A DNA stretch of 64,000 nucleotides from Crotophaga sulcirostris (lineage: Eukaryota; Chordata; Aves; Cuculiformes; Crotophagidae), in assembly GCA_013397455.1 (NCBI GenBank), contig VYZB01000332.1, positions 122,746-186,745 of the forward strand. The letters are read 5' to 3'. The notes beneath the pieces were generated by a model, which worked only from the letters and a program-made list of their open reading frames with translations, was not told the DNA's origin and searched no databases. Position 1 is the stretch's first letter. Every line of letters starts with the position of its first letter. Shown piece after piece: positions 48,001 to 57,773 of this stretch. Made by a program: the position numbers and the translations under genes.

Positions 48001-49692
48001 ATTCGAAAGCAGCAGAAGGAGCATGCAGAACTAATTGAGGAATATCGAATCAAGCAGCAGCAGCAGCAGCAGCAGTGTGGGATGGCACCCCATGCCATAA
48101 TGCCCGGCGTCCAGGCACAACCACCCATGGTTCCAGGAGGAGCCTCGCCAGCAATGAATCAGCAAAACTTCCCCATGGTGGCACAACAGCTCCAGCATCA
48201 GCAACATGCAGTGGTCATCCCTGGGCAATCCAACCCAACCAGAATGCCAAATTTACCTGGATGGCAATCCGCAAATGCCCCTGCAAGTCATATTTCCATG
48301 AATCCAGCAAGGATGCAGCCTCCAATGACACCATTGCCCATTACTCCTGGTACACCAGCTCCTGTGCCTGGTCCAAATGCAGCTGCACAGTCGGGGCCAC
48401 CACCACGGGTGGAGTTTGAGGACAATAACCCTTTTAGTGAAAGCTTTCAAGAGCGGGAAAGAAAGGAACGTTTACGAGAGCAGCAGGAGCGGCAACGCAT
48501 CCAGCTTATGCAGGAGGTAGATCGACAGAGGGCTTTACAGCAGAGAATGGAACTGGAACAGCACAGCATGATAGGGTCCGAACTGAATAACAGAACATCC
48601 TTATCTCAGATACCTTTCTTTAATTCTGATCTGCCTTGTGATTTCATACAAACTCCGCGGCCTCTTCAGCAGTCCCCACAGCAGCAGCAAATGGGGCAAA
48701 TTCTGCAACAGGGTTCTGTGACCTCACCTCCTGCCACAAATTTTATGCAGAGCAGTGAGCGAAGGCCAGTGGGACCTACAACCTTTGGCCCTGATGCATC
48801 TGCTGTTCCAGGTGGAGCCCCTAATTTCCATAATGTAAAACAAACTCCTGGGAATCTCCCTGGGGCTAACTTTACGCAGAACCAAATCAGGCCTCCGTTT
48901 CCTTCTGCTGTGCCCTCATCTGCAGGACTCAGTAGTGGTGCCCCATGTGGTTCAGACACTAGCGTGCCCCAGGCAACAAACTTCCCTGGATCAAACCAGT
49001 CTCTCATTCAGCTGTATTCCGACATAATCCCGGAAGAGAAAGGCAAAAAGAAAAGAACACGAAAAAAGAAAAAGGACGATGATGCCGAGTCCATAAAAGC
49101 CCCGTCAACTCCACATTCAGATATAACCGCACCGTCAACTCCAACCATTTCTGATTCTACCTCCACCCCCACGGTTAACACCCCCAATGAACTTTCACGT
49201 CATCAAGATGAGCAAGAGTCAGGGGAGTTAACGGGCCCATCAACATCCAATGCAGGAGAGAGCCAGGCCTCTCCGGAGCTGGAATGTCAGCTCCCCAACA
49301 GCAGTTTGCAGCAGACACAGCCCGGTGTAAATACAGAGACTGAGAAGGCTAAAACAGATCCACCTGCCAGCATTCAAGAAGTCAAACTAGAAAAGGCAGA
49401 AACTGATCAGTGCTCAGGTCAGGCTGAGCCTAAACCAGAAAATCCAAGTGGTATTAAGGTGGAAGAAGATAAGGTCACACCGCAACCTGCCTCTTCAGCT
49501 CAGAGCCCAGCACAAGCAACTAGTGTTCCAGTGGCAAAAGGGGAGTCGGGGAATGAACTGCTGAAACATCTGCTTAAAAATAAAAAGTCCTCATCTCTTC
49601 TAAATCAGAAACCAGAGAACAGCTGCCGAACAGAGGAGGAGGCTCCTGGGGATAAGAAGTTAACAGAGAAGCCGAATCCAGCCGAAGGAATG
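48001..49692 (+). CDS. KMT2C: KMT2C window exon 22 (1,692 bp)
   Basis: The exon is 564 codons, phase 0 on both sides. It opens IRKQQKEHAELIEEYRIK and a 7-glutamine tract, closing the first coiled coil. A Pro/Gln-rich stretch follows. RVEFEDNNPFSESFQE then leads into a second charged helix (ERERKERLREQQERQRIQL, MQEVDRQRALQQRMELEQH). Further on are SLIQLYSDIIPEEKGKKKRT with a strongly basic nuclear-localisation-like block, an APSTPHSDITAPSTP region, KLEKAETDQ, and NELLKHLLKNKKSSSLL with a good LXXLL core. It ends NPAEGM before a GTGAGC donor. Confidence 0.98.
48055..48075 (+). repeat. KMT2C: Pure CAG tract coding 7 glutamines (exon 22)
   Basis: Seven uninterrupted CAG codons lie between EYRIK and CGMAPH, at the end of the first coiled coil. 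The human protein has fewer glutamines here as I recall. An uninterrupted tract is a candidate for length polymorphism. Confidence 0.97.
49045..49077 (+). other. KMT2C: Basic cluster, probable nuclear localisation signal (exon 22)
   Basis: The codons encode GKKKRTRKKKK between YSDIIPEEK and DDDAES. An acidic-basic-acidic arrangement of this kind is typical of a monopartite nuclear localisation signal. Function is inferred from composition. Confidence 0.7.
49558..49575 (+). other. KMT2C: LXXLL motif LLKHLL (exon 22)
   Basis: The motif lies in GNELLKHLLKNKKSSSLL. The core L-K-H-L-L and the following basic residues resemble steroid-receptor coactivator NR boxes more closely than the other two candidates do. 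It is conserved with human. Confidence 0.8.
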
Positions 49693-51281
49693 GTGAGCCT
49701 GCTACTGCTTTCGTTATACAGTGGTCATCAACAAGCAAAGGCTGCTTTGTGCCGTTCCTGCAGGTGTTTGTGAAAAGGTGGAGAGGTAACCTACCTGCAC
49801 AGGGGGAAAATAAACAGCTTTAAGGAATGTTTCCCTCCCTTCCTGCCTTTTCTCCATGAGTAAATCATCTGTGGTAAAAAAAGAACAAGTTTTAAGATGA
49901 CTTCAAAGATCAGTGTATTCAGAAATCATTAAAATGCAGTACATAATCATCTTAGAAAATGCCACTTCCTAATATTTAGCAAGATTATGTTAAGATTTTA
50001 GAATATGACTCTTAATTACCTGCTGGTGTGTTTCTGCACAGGATGTGGTACGTCTGTGAGCTGCTTCCTTCTGTGACTCCACCTTAGTGATGTGCAGGGT
50101 GACCTGTGCACCTTTGCAGAGGCGCAGGGCTGGGCTCCACAGTGTCTCAGCAGCACCTTTTGGGGTGTTCTGTGAACAAACCAAATCCATGCTTGGTTTT
50201 TGCCTGTGAAAACCATATATTGTCACTAATTTTAGTGGAGAGTATGATCTAGGACTGTTATCAGAAGTGCAAAATTGTTAAATCTCCTAAAATTGCTGTA
50301 TTTCTGTGTTACATAATACTTCTCTACTTAATTTCACTTTAATGGAAGGGAGCATTAATTCTTTATATTAATACCATTAAATGATTTAATAATTTATAAG
50401 GTTCTTAAAAACTGACCTAAAGAAAATTACTTTCTGTGGAGGTAGGATACTCTTTATATTTAGTTTTGGTCATTCTATTGTGATCTTTAATCCCTGCTCA
50501 GTTTCATTTTATGACTAGCTAAACTCTAAATACATCCTTGAAACAAAATTTAAACACATTCAAAGTGAGTAAAGACTGTTAAAATAAAGATAATTGTGAG
50601 CAGCAGGTAACTTAAGTGTTAAAGATTAAAGTTAAAACATGTCTGATAGGAGTAGTGGTGAGAGTGCTTGCTGTAGGGATGTTGGAGAGCTGTTTAAAAT
50701 AATAATTGATAAACACAAATCAGGCTTTCTTCTGGCTTGCCACTGTCTGTTGCATTACCAAGTCCCATTCTGATTGCTTTTACACAACTGTCCTTTTATG
50801 TGAAGATTTACTTTGCAAATTCGTACTGAAAGAATTTAAGCAAATGGTACAATTCAGAAGTGTTTCACAATACTGTTTGTTTCTAACCTCAAAATACGTT
50901 TGTAATATATTAATTTACACCTCTTTTTTTCTGTAGCCTAGTGTGCCTTTCATTATGCCTCATGAAAATCTCTAGGGCTGCATGCACACATAACTTCATT
51001 TGAGAGGATATTCAAAAGGAAATGCTTCTGGTCTGTGATTTTTTTAAGGATATTTTCAGATGCCAGAGGCGTTAACTATTTAAGTCACAATTTTGTGGGT
51101 AGGAACAGCATAGCAGTGACAATTGCCAGTGAGAATAAAGTAAAAAAACTGTAAATACACTTTGTTACTGATGAGATTTTTTTATACTGTGCATGTTCTT
51201 TTAGAATATCGTACAGTAAATTTGAATTAACTGTTTATTAAAATGTCAAAAACTCTGCTTTCCTTTCTTTTTTTACACCAG
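49693..51281 (+). other. KMT2C: Intron 22
   Basis: Nothing is recognised. The second half is AT-rich. Confidence 0.8.
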
Positions 51282-51494
51282 CAAACTGCGGGAAACCCGA
51301 TGCAAGGTGCATTTGGGTGCAGTAACAGCCAGCTTCAAAGAGCAGATGTAGGACCTGAAGCCAAGAAGCAGAGAAATAAGCGAACACAGAGGACGGGAGA
51401 GAAGGCGGCTCCTCGGTCCAAGAAAAGAAAAAAAGAGGAAGAAGAGAAGCAAGCTGTTTACCCTAATGCTGATACATTCATCCAGTTAAAGCAG
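51282..51494 (+). CDS. KMT2C: KMT2C window exon 23 (213 bp)
   Basis: It encodes QTAGNPMQGAFGCSNSQLQR, then the basic region KKQRNKRTQRTGEKAAPRSK and KKRKKEEEEKQ, ending ADTFIQLKQ. It is 71 codons with phase 0 on both sides. The basic block is a likely nuclear localisation signal (inference). The donor is GTAGGT. Confidence 0.97.
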
Positions 51495-51620
51495 GTAGGT
51501 ATAGAGGTGCTGGGTAATGCATCAGGAGGACACTTGAAAGAGTGAACTTTCTCACAATGGAAATGAAGCAAATTTTGAGTACAGGGTGGAGAAAATGAAA
51601 ACTTTTCTCTTTTAATACAG

Positions 51621-51785
51621 CAGCTTTCTCTTCTGCCTTTGATGGAGCCAATAATTGGAGTGAGCTTTGCACACTTTCTTCCCTATGGCAGTGGCCAGAT
51701 AAATGGTGGAAATCGACTTGTAGGAAGTTTTGGTAGTGCCACTCTTGATGGGGCTTCAGATTACTACTCTCAGCTCATTTACAAG
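51621..51785 (+). CDS. KMT2C: KMT2C window exon 24 (165 bp), possible cassette exon
   Basis: It encodes QLSLLPLMEPIIGVSFAHFL, then PYGSGQINGGNRLVGSFG and ends DYYSQLIYK. It is 55 codons with phase 0 on both sides, so inclusion or skipping would leave the frame intact. The acceptor is ATACAGCAG, a tandem CAGCAG. The upstream intron is only 126 bp. The peptide is strongly conserved with human KMT2C. Confidence 0.95.
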
Positions 51786-52936
51786 GTACGGTTTGAATCT
51801 GGATTTTCACTGTGTGCTCTCTGTAGGAAACGAAGTTCGTGGCATTATTACAGCCACCATTGTTTTACTTTCTGAAAGTGGAAATCAGTTCTGGAAACTA
51901 ATTAAAAACTACAAGTATTCCTTTTACAAATGGATGCTAAACAGTGAAAACTGTAATTACAGTTTTATGGAGCAGGAAAGGCTGAATTCAAAGTCATTGA
52001 AAGCATTAAAGCTTTTCCTAATGTGAATTAAATGGGAAATAGGCTTTGCTCATTTGTCCACTAGGCCCTAACTAAGAACCTGGGAATTCTGAACAAAGTA
52101 GGGTGTTCGTTGACGAGCTGATAGCCCACAGAATTTAAAACTCAGACTCTGAGATCAGAGTGGCAATACTGGGAGGAAAATAGTGAACAGACAGAATCAA
52201 ATTTGCTATTTGACTGCCCTAACATAAAAACTCCAGTAACTCAATAAAAAACCAGCAATGTTTACTCCAGCCTTACGTGCTGTGTGAGCTGAGAATGGGA
52301 CCTAACAGAAATAGCTGCTGTGGTCAAAAGTAAATAATTAGAATGAGCTTTGTAGGCATGGTTGCAAGAAGTACAGATTGGAAGTTCCCATTTAATTTTC
52401 ATTTAAAGTATAAGCAGCTAAATAAACTTGCAAGAAGTAGCCCAGAGTGTGAACTTGCAGAATATCAGCTTCTTCAGTGAAAACTCATCCTGTGCTAAGT
52501 GTGACGTACCTTCCCTTTTAGTGACATTTGGGTAAGCTGACTTGTTCATGGTAATGGAAAGTCACTGCCAAATAGCACTCTCAATCTTAAATTCAGACCT
52601 TTGCTTAAACTGTTAAGAACATATTTGTGCTCCCAAACAGTTCCTAAAAATCTTCTTTGTGCTTTTCTGTAAATAATTTAGCTATATCTTTTTTCAGTAA
52701 TGTCTACTTCTCATGTAAACTGTTTCTCTGATAATATCATTGATAGAAGAAAAGCAAAGCATTGTGTCTTTTACAGTAGACACTTCCATGTATTTGGTCA
52801 CATTCTTGAGAATTAACTATCAATGCTACCTCTGGGTGCAAGAGGGTGTGAGTTGGTTGCATTGTCCAGTACAAGAGCAAGGCCAGTTTTCACCCTGTGT
52901 TCCGTGGCTGATGTACAATTCTTTAATCTCCTGCAG
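51786..52936 (+). other. KMT2C: Intron 24
   Basis: Nothing is recognised. Confidence 0.8.
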
Positions 52937-53078
52937 CAGAACAATCTGAGCAACCCTCCGACACCCCCAGCCTCTCTTCCTCCCACCCCGCCTCCCGTGG
53001 CCTGCCAGAAGTTGGTGAATGGCTTCGCAACCACTGAGGAACTTGCTAGCAAGGCTGGTATGTTGGGAGGTCATGATG
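52937..53078 (+). CDS. KMT2C: KMT2C window exon 25 (142 bp)
   Basis: It encodes QNNLSNPPTPPASLPPTPPP then VACQKLVNGFATTEELASKA and ends GGHD plus one base. The acceptor is again a tandem CTGCAGCAG, so one glutamine may be optional. The donor is GTAAGA. It is proline-rich and then helical. Confidence 0.96.
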
Positions 53079-53857
53079 GTAAGACCAATATGCGTTGTTT
53101 CCATAATAGAGGAGTCAGATTTGTAGCAAATTACAAATCAGAACCTGAAAGCATCCCAGTTATCTGTAGTCTTATAAAACCAGTATGCCTGGGGTCTTTA
53201 AGGTTGTAATCATTACTCAGCTTTACAGCTTTATTTTACATCAGTATGATGTCAAATGATAACCTTTTCCCTTTCGAAAACGTGCTGAGAGCTAGAAACG
53301 CTCTTAAGAAATGAAAAAGAAAACCTTAAGATCTTCTTATTCATATCCATTACCAATGGCTAATGAGTTAGTTGAGGGAGCTCAGAAGGCATCTCCTTGA
53401 AACATCTCCTCGGCAGCTGTGTGTGTAGCCATTATGTATTTTCTCATGCTTGTGCTTTGGTCAGTTAAGATTATTTTCTATTAAATAAAAATTTATGCTG
53501 CCTTTTCATAAGGACCATTTGGTGATCAAAACCCTTTTTTCCCCAGCCTCTTTTTGTTTGCTGTTACAAAGTTGTTGATTTTTTTTTAAAGTAAAACAAA
53601 AATCCTCTCATAGTGGCAGAAGACATACTGAAAAGCCTTTTGAACCCTTTTTGCTCAAAATTTGCAGGTTTTTGTTAATAGGGAGATGAATCATGAACTG
53701 TCAAAACTTTCTGAACTACAAGGGGATGAGAGTGGTGTTCCCACTTGCTGTAATGCCTTGGTTGTGTCAGGGACCCACCAGTGCCCCGATACACAGAGTG
53801 TGTGTCAGTGGAAGAGCTGTGCAGATGTCTCACTGTGCTGTGCCTTTCTGTTTTCAG
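53079..53857 (+). other. KMT2C: Intron 25
   Basis: Nothing is recognised beyond a T run near 53580. Confidence 0.8.
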
Positions 53858-54005
53858 TTACCAAAGCTCTGGGACCAAAGCAGTTCCAGTTGCCTTTCAG
53901 ACCACAAGATGATTTATTAGCAAGAGCAATGGCTCAGGGCCCTAAAACTGTGGATGTGCCTGCTTCACTTCCCACACCACCTCACAACAATCAGGAGGAG
54001 TTAAG
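53858..54005 (+). CDS. KMT2C: KMT2C window exon 26 (148 bp)
   Basis: Its first two bases complete a valine codon, then it encodes TKALGPKQFQLPFRPQDDLL, ARAMAQGPKTVDVPASLPTP and PHNNQEEL plus two bases. It is highly conserved with human. The acceptor is TTTTCAG and the donor GTAGGT. Confidence 0.97.
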
Positions 54006-54220
54006 GTAGGTTTTCCTTGACATCTTCCGATACCTGTTTAGAGCAGATTGTGTGGAGTAGGAGATGAGACTGGGAAGGTTTGAAGAAACAAATCCATTTT
54101 CTACGGCCACACAGTGCAAAGATTGTAATGGGGTAATTTGTCCTGGTTACCTCTTTGCATTCCACATGTAGAGTGTAGCCTAGTGAAATAGGTGACATCT
54201 GTCATTGCTGGACTCTAGAG

Positions 54221-54423
54221 CAGGGGTGTCAAACTCACAGCCCACAGGCCAAATCTGTCCCTCCACCTTGTTTTATCCGGCCTGGCACCTTGTTCTTACC
54301 TGATGGCAGCACCGAGCTCCTTGTCCCTGTGCCCCCGCCAGCGCTGGGCACGTGTGCAGCGTGTGACGCGCGTTACGCTGCAGGAGCAGAAGAACAATGG
54401 GAGCCATGAGTTTGACCCCCCTG
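54221..54423. mobile_element. Non-autonomous hAT-type DNA transposon, 203 bp
   Basis: The left end is CAGGGGTGTCAAACTCA and the right end, reverse-complemented, is CAGGGGGGTCAAACTCA, giving 17-bp inverted repeats with one mismatch. The flanks CTCTAGAG (54213-54220) and GTCTAGAT (54424-54431) agree at 6 of 8 positions, as expected for a decayed 8-bp hAT target duplication. The interior has no ORF. It is in intron 26. Confidence 0.85.
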
Positions 54424-54910
54424 GTCTAGATCCTGTTAGGTTGTCAAGAATTCATTACCTTGCTCTATGAAAAGTGGGAGAAAACTGTATAAATGTCTGT
54501 TTTTCCTGCAGCAACATGGTACTGCTGTACTGTGACAGTACAGGGCTGCTGTACCAGACAGCAGTGCTGTGCAGGAGTCAGCCTGAAAAAAGTCCGGTGT
54601 CTTTGGAGCACTGAAAACCATGCATGGTTGAGGAGGGATTAACCTATGAATACACTTAAACCAGGAAGTTTAAATAGTAAATAATAATAATTTTTACAAA
54701 GTTATGTGGAGCTGTGGGGAGCAGACAGTTCTGTGATGGAGCCTGGGCTTTGTTAGTGCCTCTGTTATTCTTTATGTATCTTTCCCAAGAAACCACCATG
54801 TGCAATTGTGTATGAGATACCCAGAAGTGATGACCTACCACATAATTGTGTTCCATGACTAGTAGCAAGAAACAAGTTCATGATTGCTCCCTGTCATGAT
54901 TCATAACTTC

Positions 54911-55041
54911 CACAGAATCATAGAATAGTTTGGGTTGGTAGGGACCTTAGATCATCCAGTTCCAAGCCCCCTGCCATGGGCAGGGACACCACCCACTAGA
55001 CCAGGCTGCCCAAGGCCCCGTCCAGCCTGGCCTTGAACACT
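54911..55041 (-). mobile_element. CR1 LINE 3' fragment, antisense
   Basis: It starts CCACAGAATCATAGAATAGT and ends CCTGGCCTTGAACACTTGG. It is in intron 26, ending about 75 bp before the acceptor of exon 27. Confidence 0.95.
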
Positions 55042-55116
55042 TGGCTTTGGTTTACCAAAGGTTTTTAGACCATTTCCAAAAGTTTTCCAAAACAACCTTT
55101 TTGGGTTTTGTTTCAG

Positions 55117-55295
55117 AGTTCAAGATCACTGTGAGGACAGGGACACTCCTGACAGCTTTGTTCCTTCTTCCTCTCCTGAAAGTGTGGTGGGAATGGAAAT
55201 CAGTAGGTATCCAGACTTGTCAGTTGTAAAGGAAGAGAACCCAGAACCTGTACCATCTCCCATCATTCCCATCCTACCAAGCAGTACTGGAAAAG
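55117..55295 (+). CDS. KMT2C: KMT2C window exon 27 (179 bp)
   Basis: It encodes RVQDHCEDRDTPDSFVPSSS, PESVVGMEISRYPDLSVV and EPVPSPIIPILPSSTGK plus one base. The acceptor is GTTTCAG. An antisense CR1 fragment ends about 75 bp upstream of it. The donor is GTGAGG. Confidence 0.96.
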
Positions 55296-55401
55296 GTGAG
55301 GCTGCAGCAGAGCAAACAGTTGGATCTTGACTTTTTTTTTTTTTTTAAATTGCATTCACATGTGTGTAGGATTAACCTGGTGTATTTCATTTTATTTTCA
55401 G

Positions 55402-55556
55402 GTTCAGAAGCCAAAAGGAATTACATAAAGTCAGAGCCCAGTTCAGGAGCGTTGCCTGGTTCTGGCTTCTTTGCCTCTCAGCTTGGACCATCCCAGAATG
55501 GTCCTAAATCTGGCCTTATATCTGTAGCAATTACTTTACATCCCACAGCTGCTGAG
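55402..55556 (+). CDS. KMT2C: KMT2C window exon 28 (155 bp)
   Basis: It encodes GSEAKRNYIKSEPSSGALPG, then GPSQNGPKSGLISVAITLHP and TAAE, ending in phase 0. The SGLISVAITLHPTAAE end is nearly invariant and starts the globular region that continues through exons 29-31. The donor is GTAAAA. Confidence 0.96.
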
Positions 55557-55746
55557 GTAAAACAAACAAGCTTGTGTTACGTATGTAAAATACAACAGCA
55601 GTTAATAGATTTTATACCTAGTGAGTCTGAAGGGTTTATAGCACAGTACAATAAAGCAGCTGTTGTAATCTTCTAATAATTTCTGTTACTGCTGCCTTGC
55701 TGCCTGTCTGATGAAAACAAACGTATGGTTTTATTACTGTTTTCAG

Positions 55747-55999
55747 AACATCAGTGGCGTTGTAGCAGCATTCTCCAACCTGCTCCATGTTAGAATTCCC
55801 AACAGTTACGAGGTCAGTAACGCTCCGGATGTCCCATCCTCCATGGCAGCCACCAGCAGTCACAGAGTGAACCCATCTATGGAGTACAGGCAGCACTTAC
55901 TCATTCAGGGTCCTCAGGCAGGATCCATGGGACCTGCCAGGATCGTAGGCTCTTACGGACTGAAGCAGCCGAATGTGCCGTTTCCTGCAAACAGCAATG
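55747..55999 (+). CDS. KMT2C: KMT2C window exon 29 (253 bp)
   Basis: It encodes NISGVVAAFSNLLHVRIPNS, YEVSNAPDVPSS, HRVNPSMEYRQHLLIQGP and LKQPNVPFPANSN plus one base. It is conserved over its length, especially the helix and strand-like start. The acceptor is GTTTTCAG and the donor GTGAGT. Confidence 0.97.
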
Positions 56000-56581
56000 G
56001 TGAGTGGGCATTCGTGCTTTCAAGTTTCCAGAACCAAAATTTTAGCTGAGTCAATATTATAGCATTTGCAGCCTCACAAATTCATGCTCTAGAATGAAAT
56101 AATCGATTATTCTTCTAAATAGTACTATCCCCTTCTTACATGATCAGTACACGTGAACCTGCTCCTGTTGTTAACCATAAAATATTAGGTCTGATCCATC
56201 TGCAGTTTCCATTATATTATCTGCGTCACTGTCAGTGAGGTGTTTCTTCCAGTGATTCTCAAATTATTAGGGTTTTTTAGGCCCAGCCTGATTTTAAATA
56301 CATCATTCAGAAAGATTGTTTCTGTGATGGAAAACATGGCACAATTGTTTAAGTGTGTATTCCTATCCTATGTTAGTTATTCACTTTTTACACATGATAT
56401 ATTTTTGCCTTGTTCACACAGTTGGGTTTGATCTAGGTTAAACAATTTCCCCATCAGGGTGTACTGTAAAACTTGCCTTCCATGCCCGATCCAGGAGGAC
56501 ACTACTCCCCTAGACCACTGTAGCTTCTCATAAATTGGGTTTAATCTGATACAGCTTCTAACAAACTTACCTATTTTCTAG
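56000..56581 (+). other. KMT2C: Intron 29
   Basis: Nothing is recognised. Confidence 0.8.
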
Positions 56582-56721
56582 GTGTAACTGGCTACAAGGA
56601 TCACAGTCAGAGCATTGCAGAAGGCTCAGTGCTGAGACCTCGATGGTGCTCTCATTGCAAAGTTGTGGTTCTTGGCAGTGGGGTGCGGAAGTCCTTCAAA
56701 GACCTGCCTTTCCTTAAACAG
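56582..56721 (+). CDS. KMT2C: KMT2C window exon 30 (140 bp), first half of a zinc-finger-like motif
   Basis: It encodes GVTGYKDHSQSIAEGSVLRP then RWCSHCKVVVLGSGVRKSFK and DLPFLKQ. The CxxC (CSHC, codons at 56647 and 56656) pairs with FCSNNC in exon 31 and would make a four-cysteine zinc site resembling FCS-type fingers (inference). The acceptor is TTTTCTAG and the donor GTACTG. Confidence 0.96.
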
Positions 56722-57668
56722 GTACTGCCAAGGAAGTGAGCAGACAAAGGCAACAGAGACTGCTGCTTATCATGCTGACCACCACTTCCAAGTTTCTTTG
56801 TAGTGTCCCTTCTATGTGTTCTAATTCAAGATGAGGTTTTCAAGCACGTTTGTAGTACAAATAAGAAATGTCGAAGCTCTTACTTTCATAAAATGAATTT
56901 CAGTAAATACCAGTAAATATGGCAGCTCTCTAAGTTCTGCTGCTAACCTCCTTCCATGACCACTGCAGACACCTTAATTCAAAAGGAGCCTGTTTGTAAG
57001 ACAGTGTTGGAAAGCACTAAAGAGCAAAAATACACTGCTTTTGAGCAGGAATCAGATTTCAGTCTCTGTATCTTGTATTTTGCATTGTTTCTTGTGTAGA
57101 AAATATCCCAGGCTGCTCCTTAGGGCTGCACACAAATACAGAGTTGCTCATTAAAAAGGTACCATTGCTCTTTGTTTAAAGGAGATTGAGATAATTAAAC
57201 AACAGTTTACAGTCAACATTTATATTCAAAAGTAAGGGGTTCATCTAGTCAGAAAAGCACTGAGTTCCCAGCAGTGTTTTGCAGATAGATCAGTAGATAA
57301 AACACTATGATCCGTCTTTGATCAGGCTGAAGTCAGACCTTCTTTTGCCATCTGAAGATAAAAGAAAATGGTTTTTACTTTTCAAGTGTGCCTAAGGAGC
57401 AGATGGGTGCGCGGTATAGAATGCTTTATTTTGATTGTTAAACTTCTGTTAAAGGCAAAGAAATGCTGAAGAACAAGGTTGTAGGTGGTGGTAGCGTTAG
57501 ATCTGTCAAATGATCAAGTATTTATATCACAGTATTGCTCATTATTTCACGAAAGTTCTACAAATTAAGAGTTTCTGGCCAGATTGGAAGAGGTGTTTCA
57601 TTAGACTTTATTATGTGAGGAATGGTATTAAAATTCACTTCTGATAATCTTTTGTGTTTGGTTCCCAG
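56722..57668 (+). other. KMT2C: Intron 30
   Basis: It separates the two halves of the zinc-finger-like motif. No repeat is recognised. Confidence 0.8.
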
Positions 57669-57773
57669 GATTCCCAAGAAGGCTCTGATAAAATGAAGGA
57701 CATTGTATTCTGTAGCAACAACTGCTTTGTTCTTTATTCGGCAGCTGTGCAAGCAAAAAACTCAGAGAACAAA
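57669..57773 (+). CDS. KMT2C: KMT2C window exon 31 (105 bp), second half of a zinc-finger-like motif
   Basis: It encodes DSQEGSDKMKDIVFCSNNCF then VLYSAAVQAKNSENK. It is phase 0 on both sides. FCSNNC supplies the second pair of cysteines. The first ten residues differ from human, while DIVFCSNNCF is invariant as I recall it. The donor is the consensus GTAAGT. Confidence 0.96.

Larger units (their letters stand above)
54006..55116 (+). other. KMT2C: Intron 26
   Basis: It holds the hAT-type element (54221-54423) and an antisense CR1 (54911-55041). Confidence 0.9.

Noticed and set aside
48075..48419. Alternative + strand ORF overlapping the start of exon 22
   Set aside because: It is an out-of-frame shadow; the Pro/Gln frame that continues from the 7-glutamine tract is the conserved one.
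48666..49007. 113-codon reverse-strand ORF inside exon 22
   Set aside because: It is a shadow of the KMT2C frame, with no family resemblance of its own.
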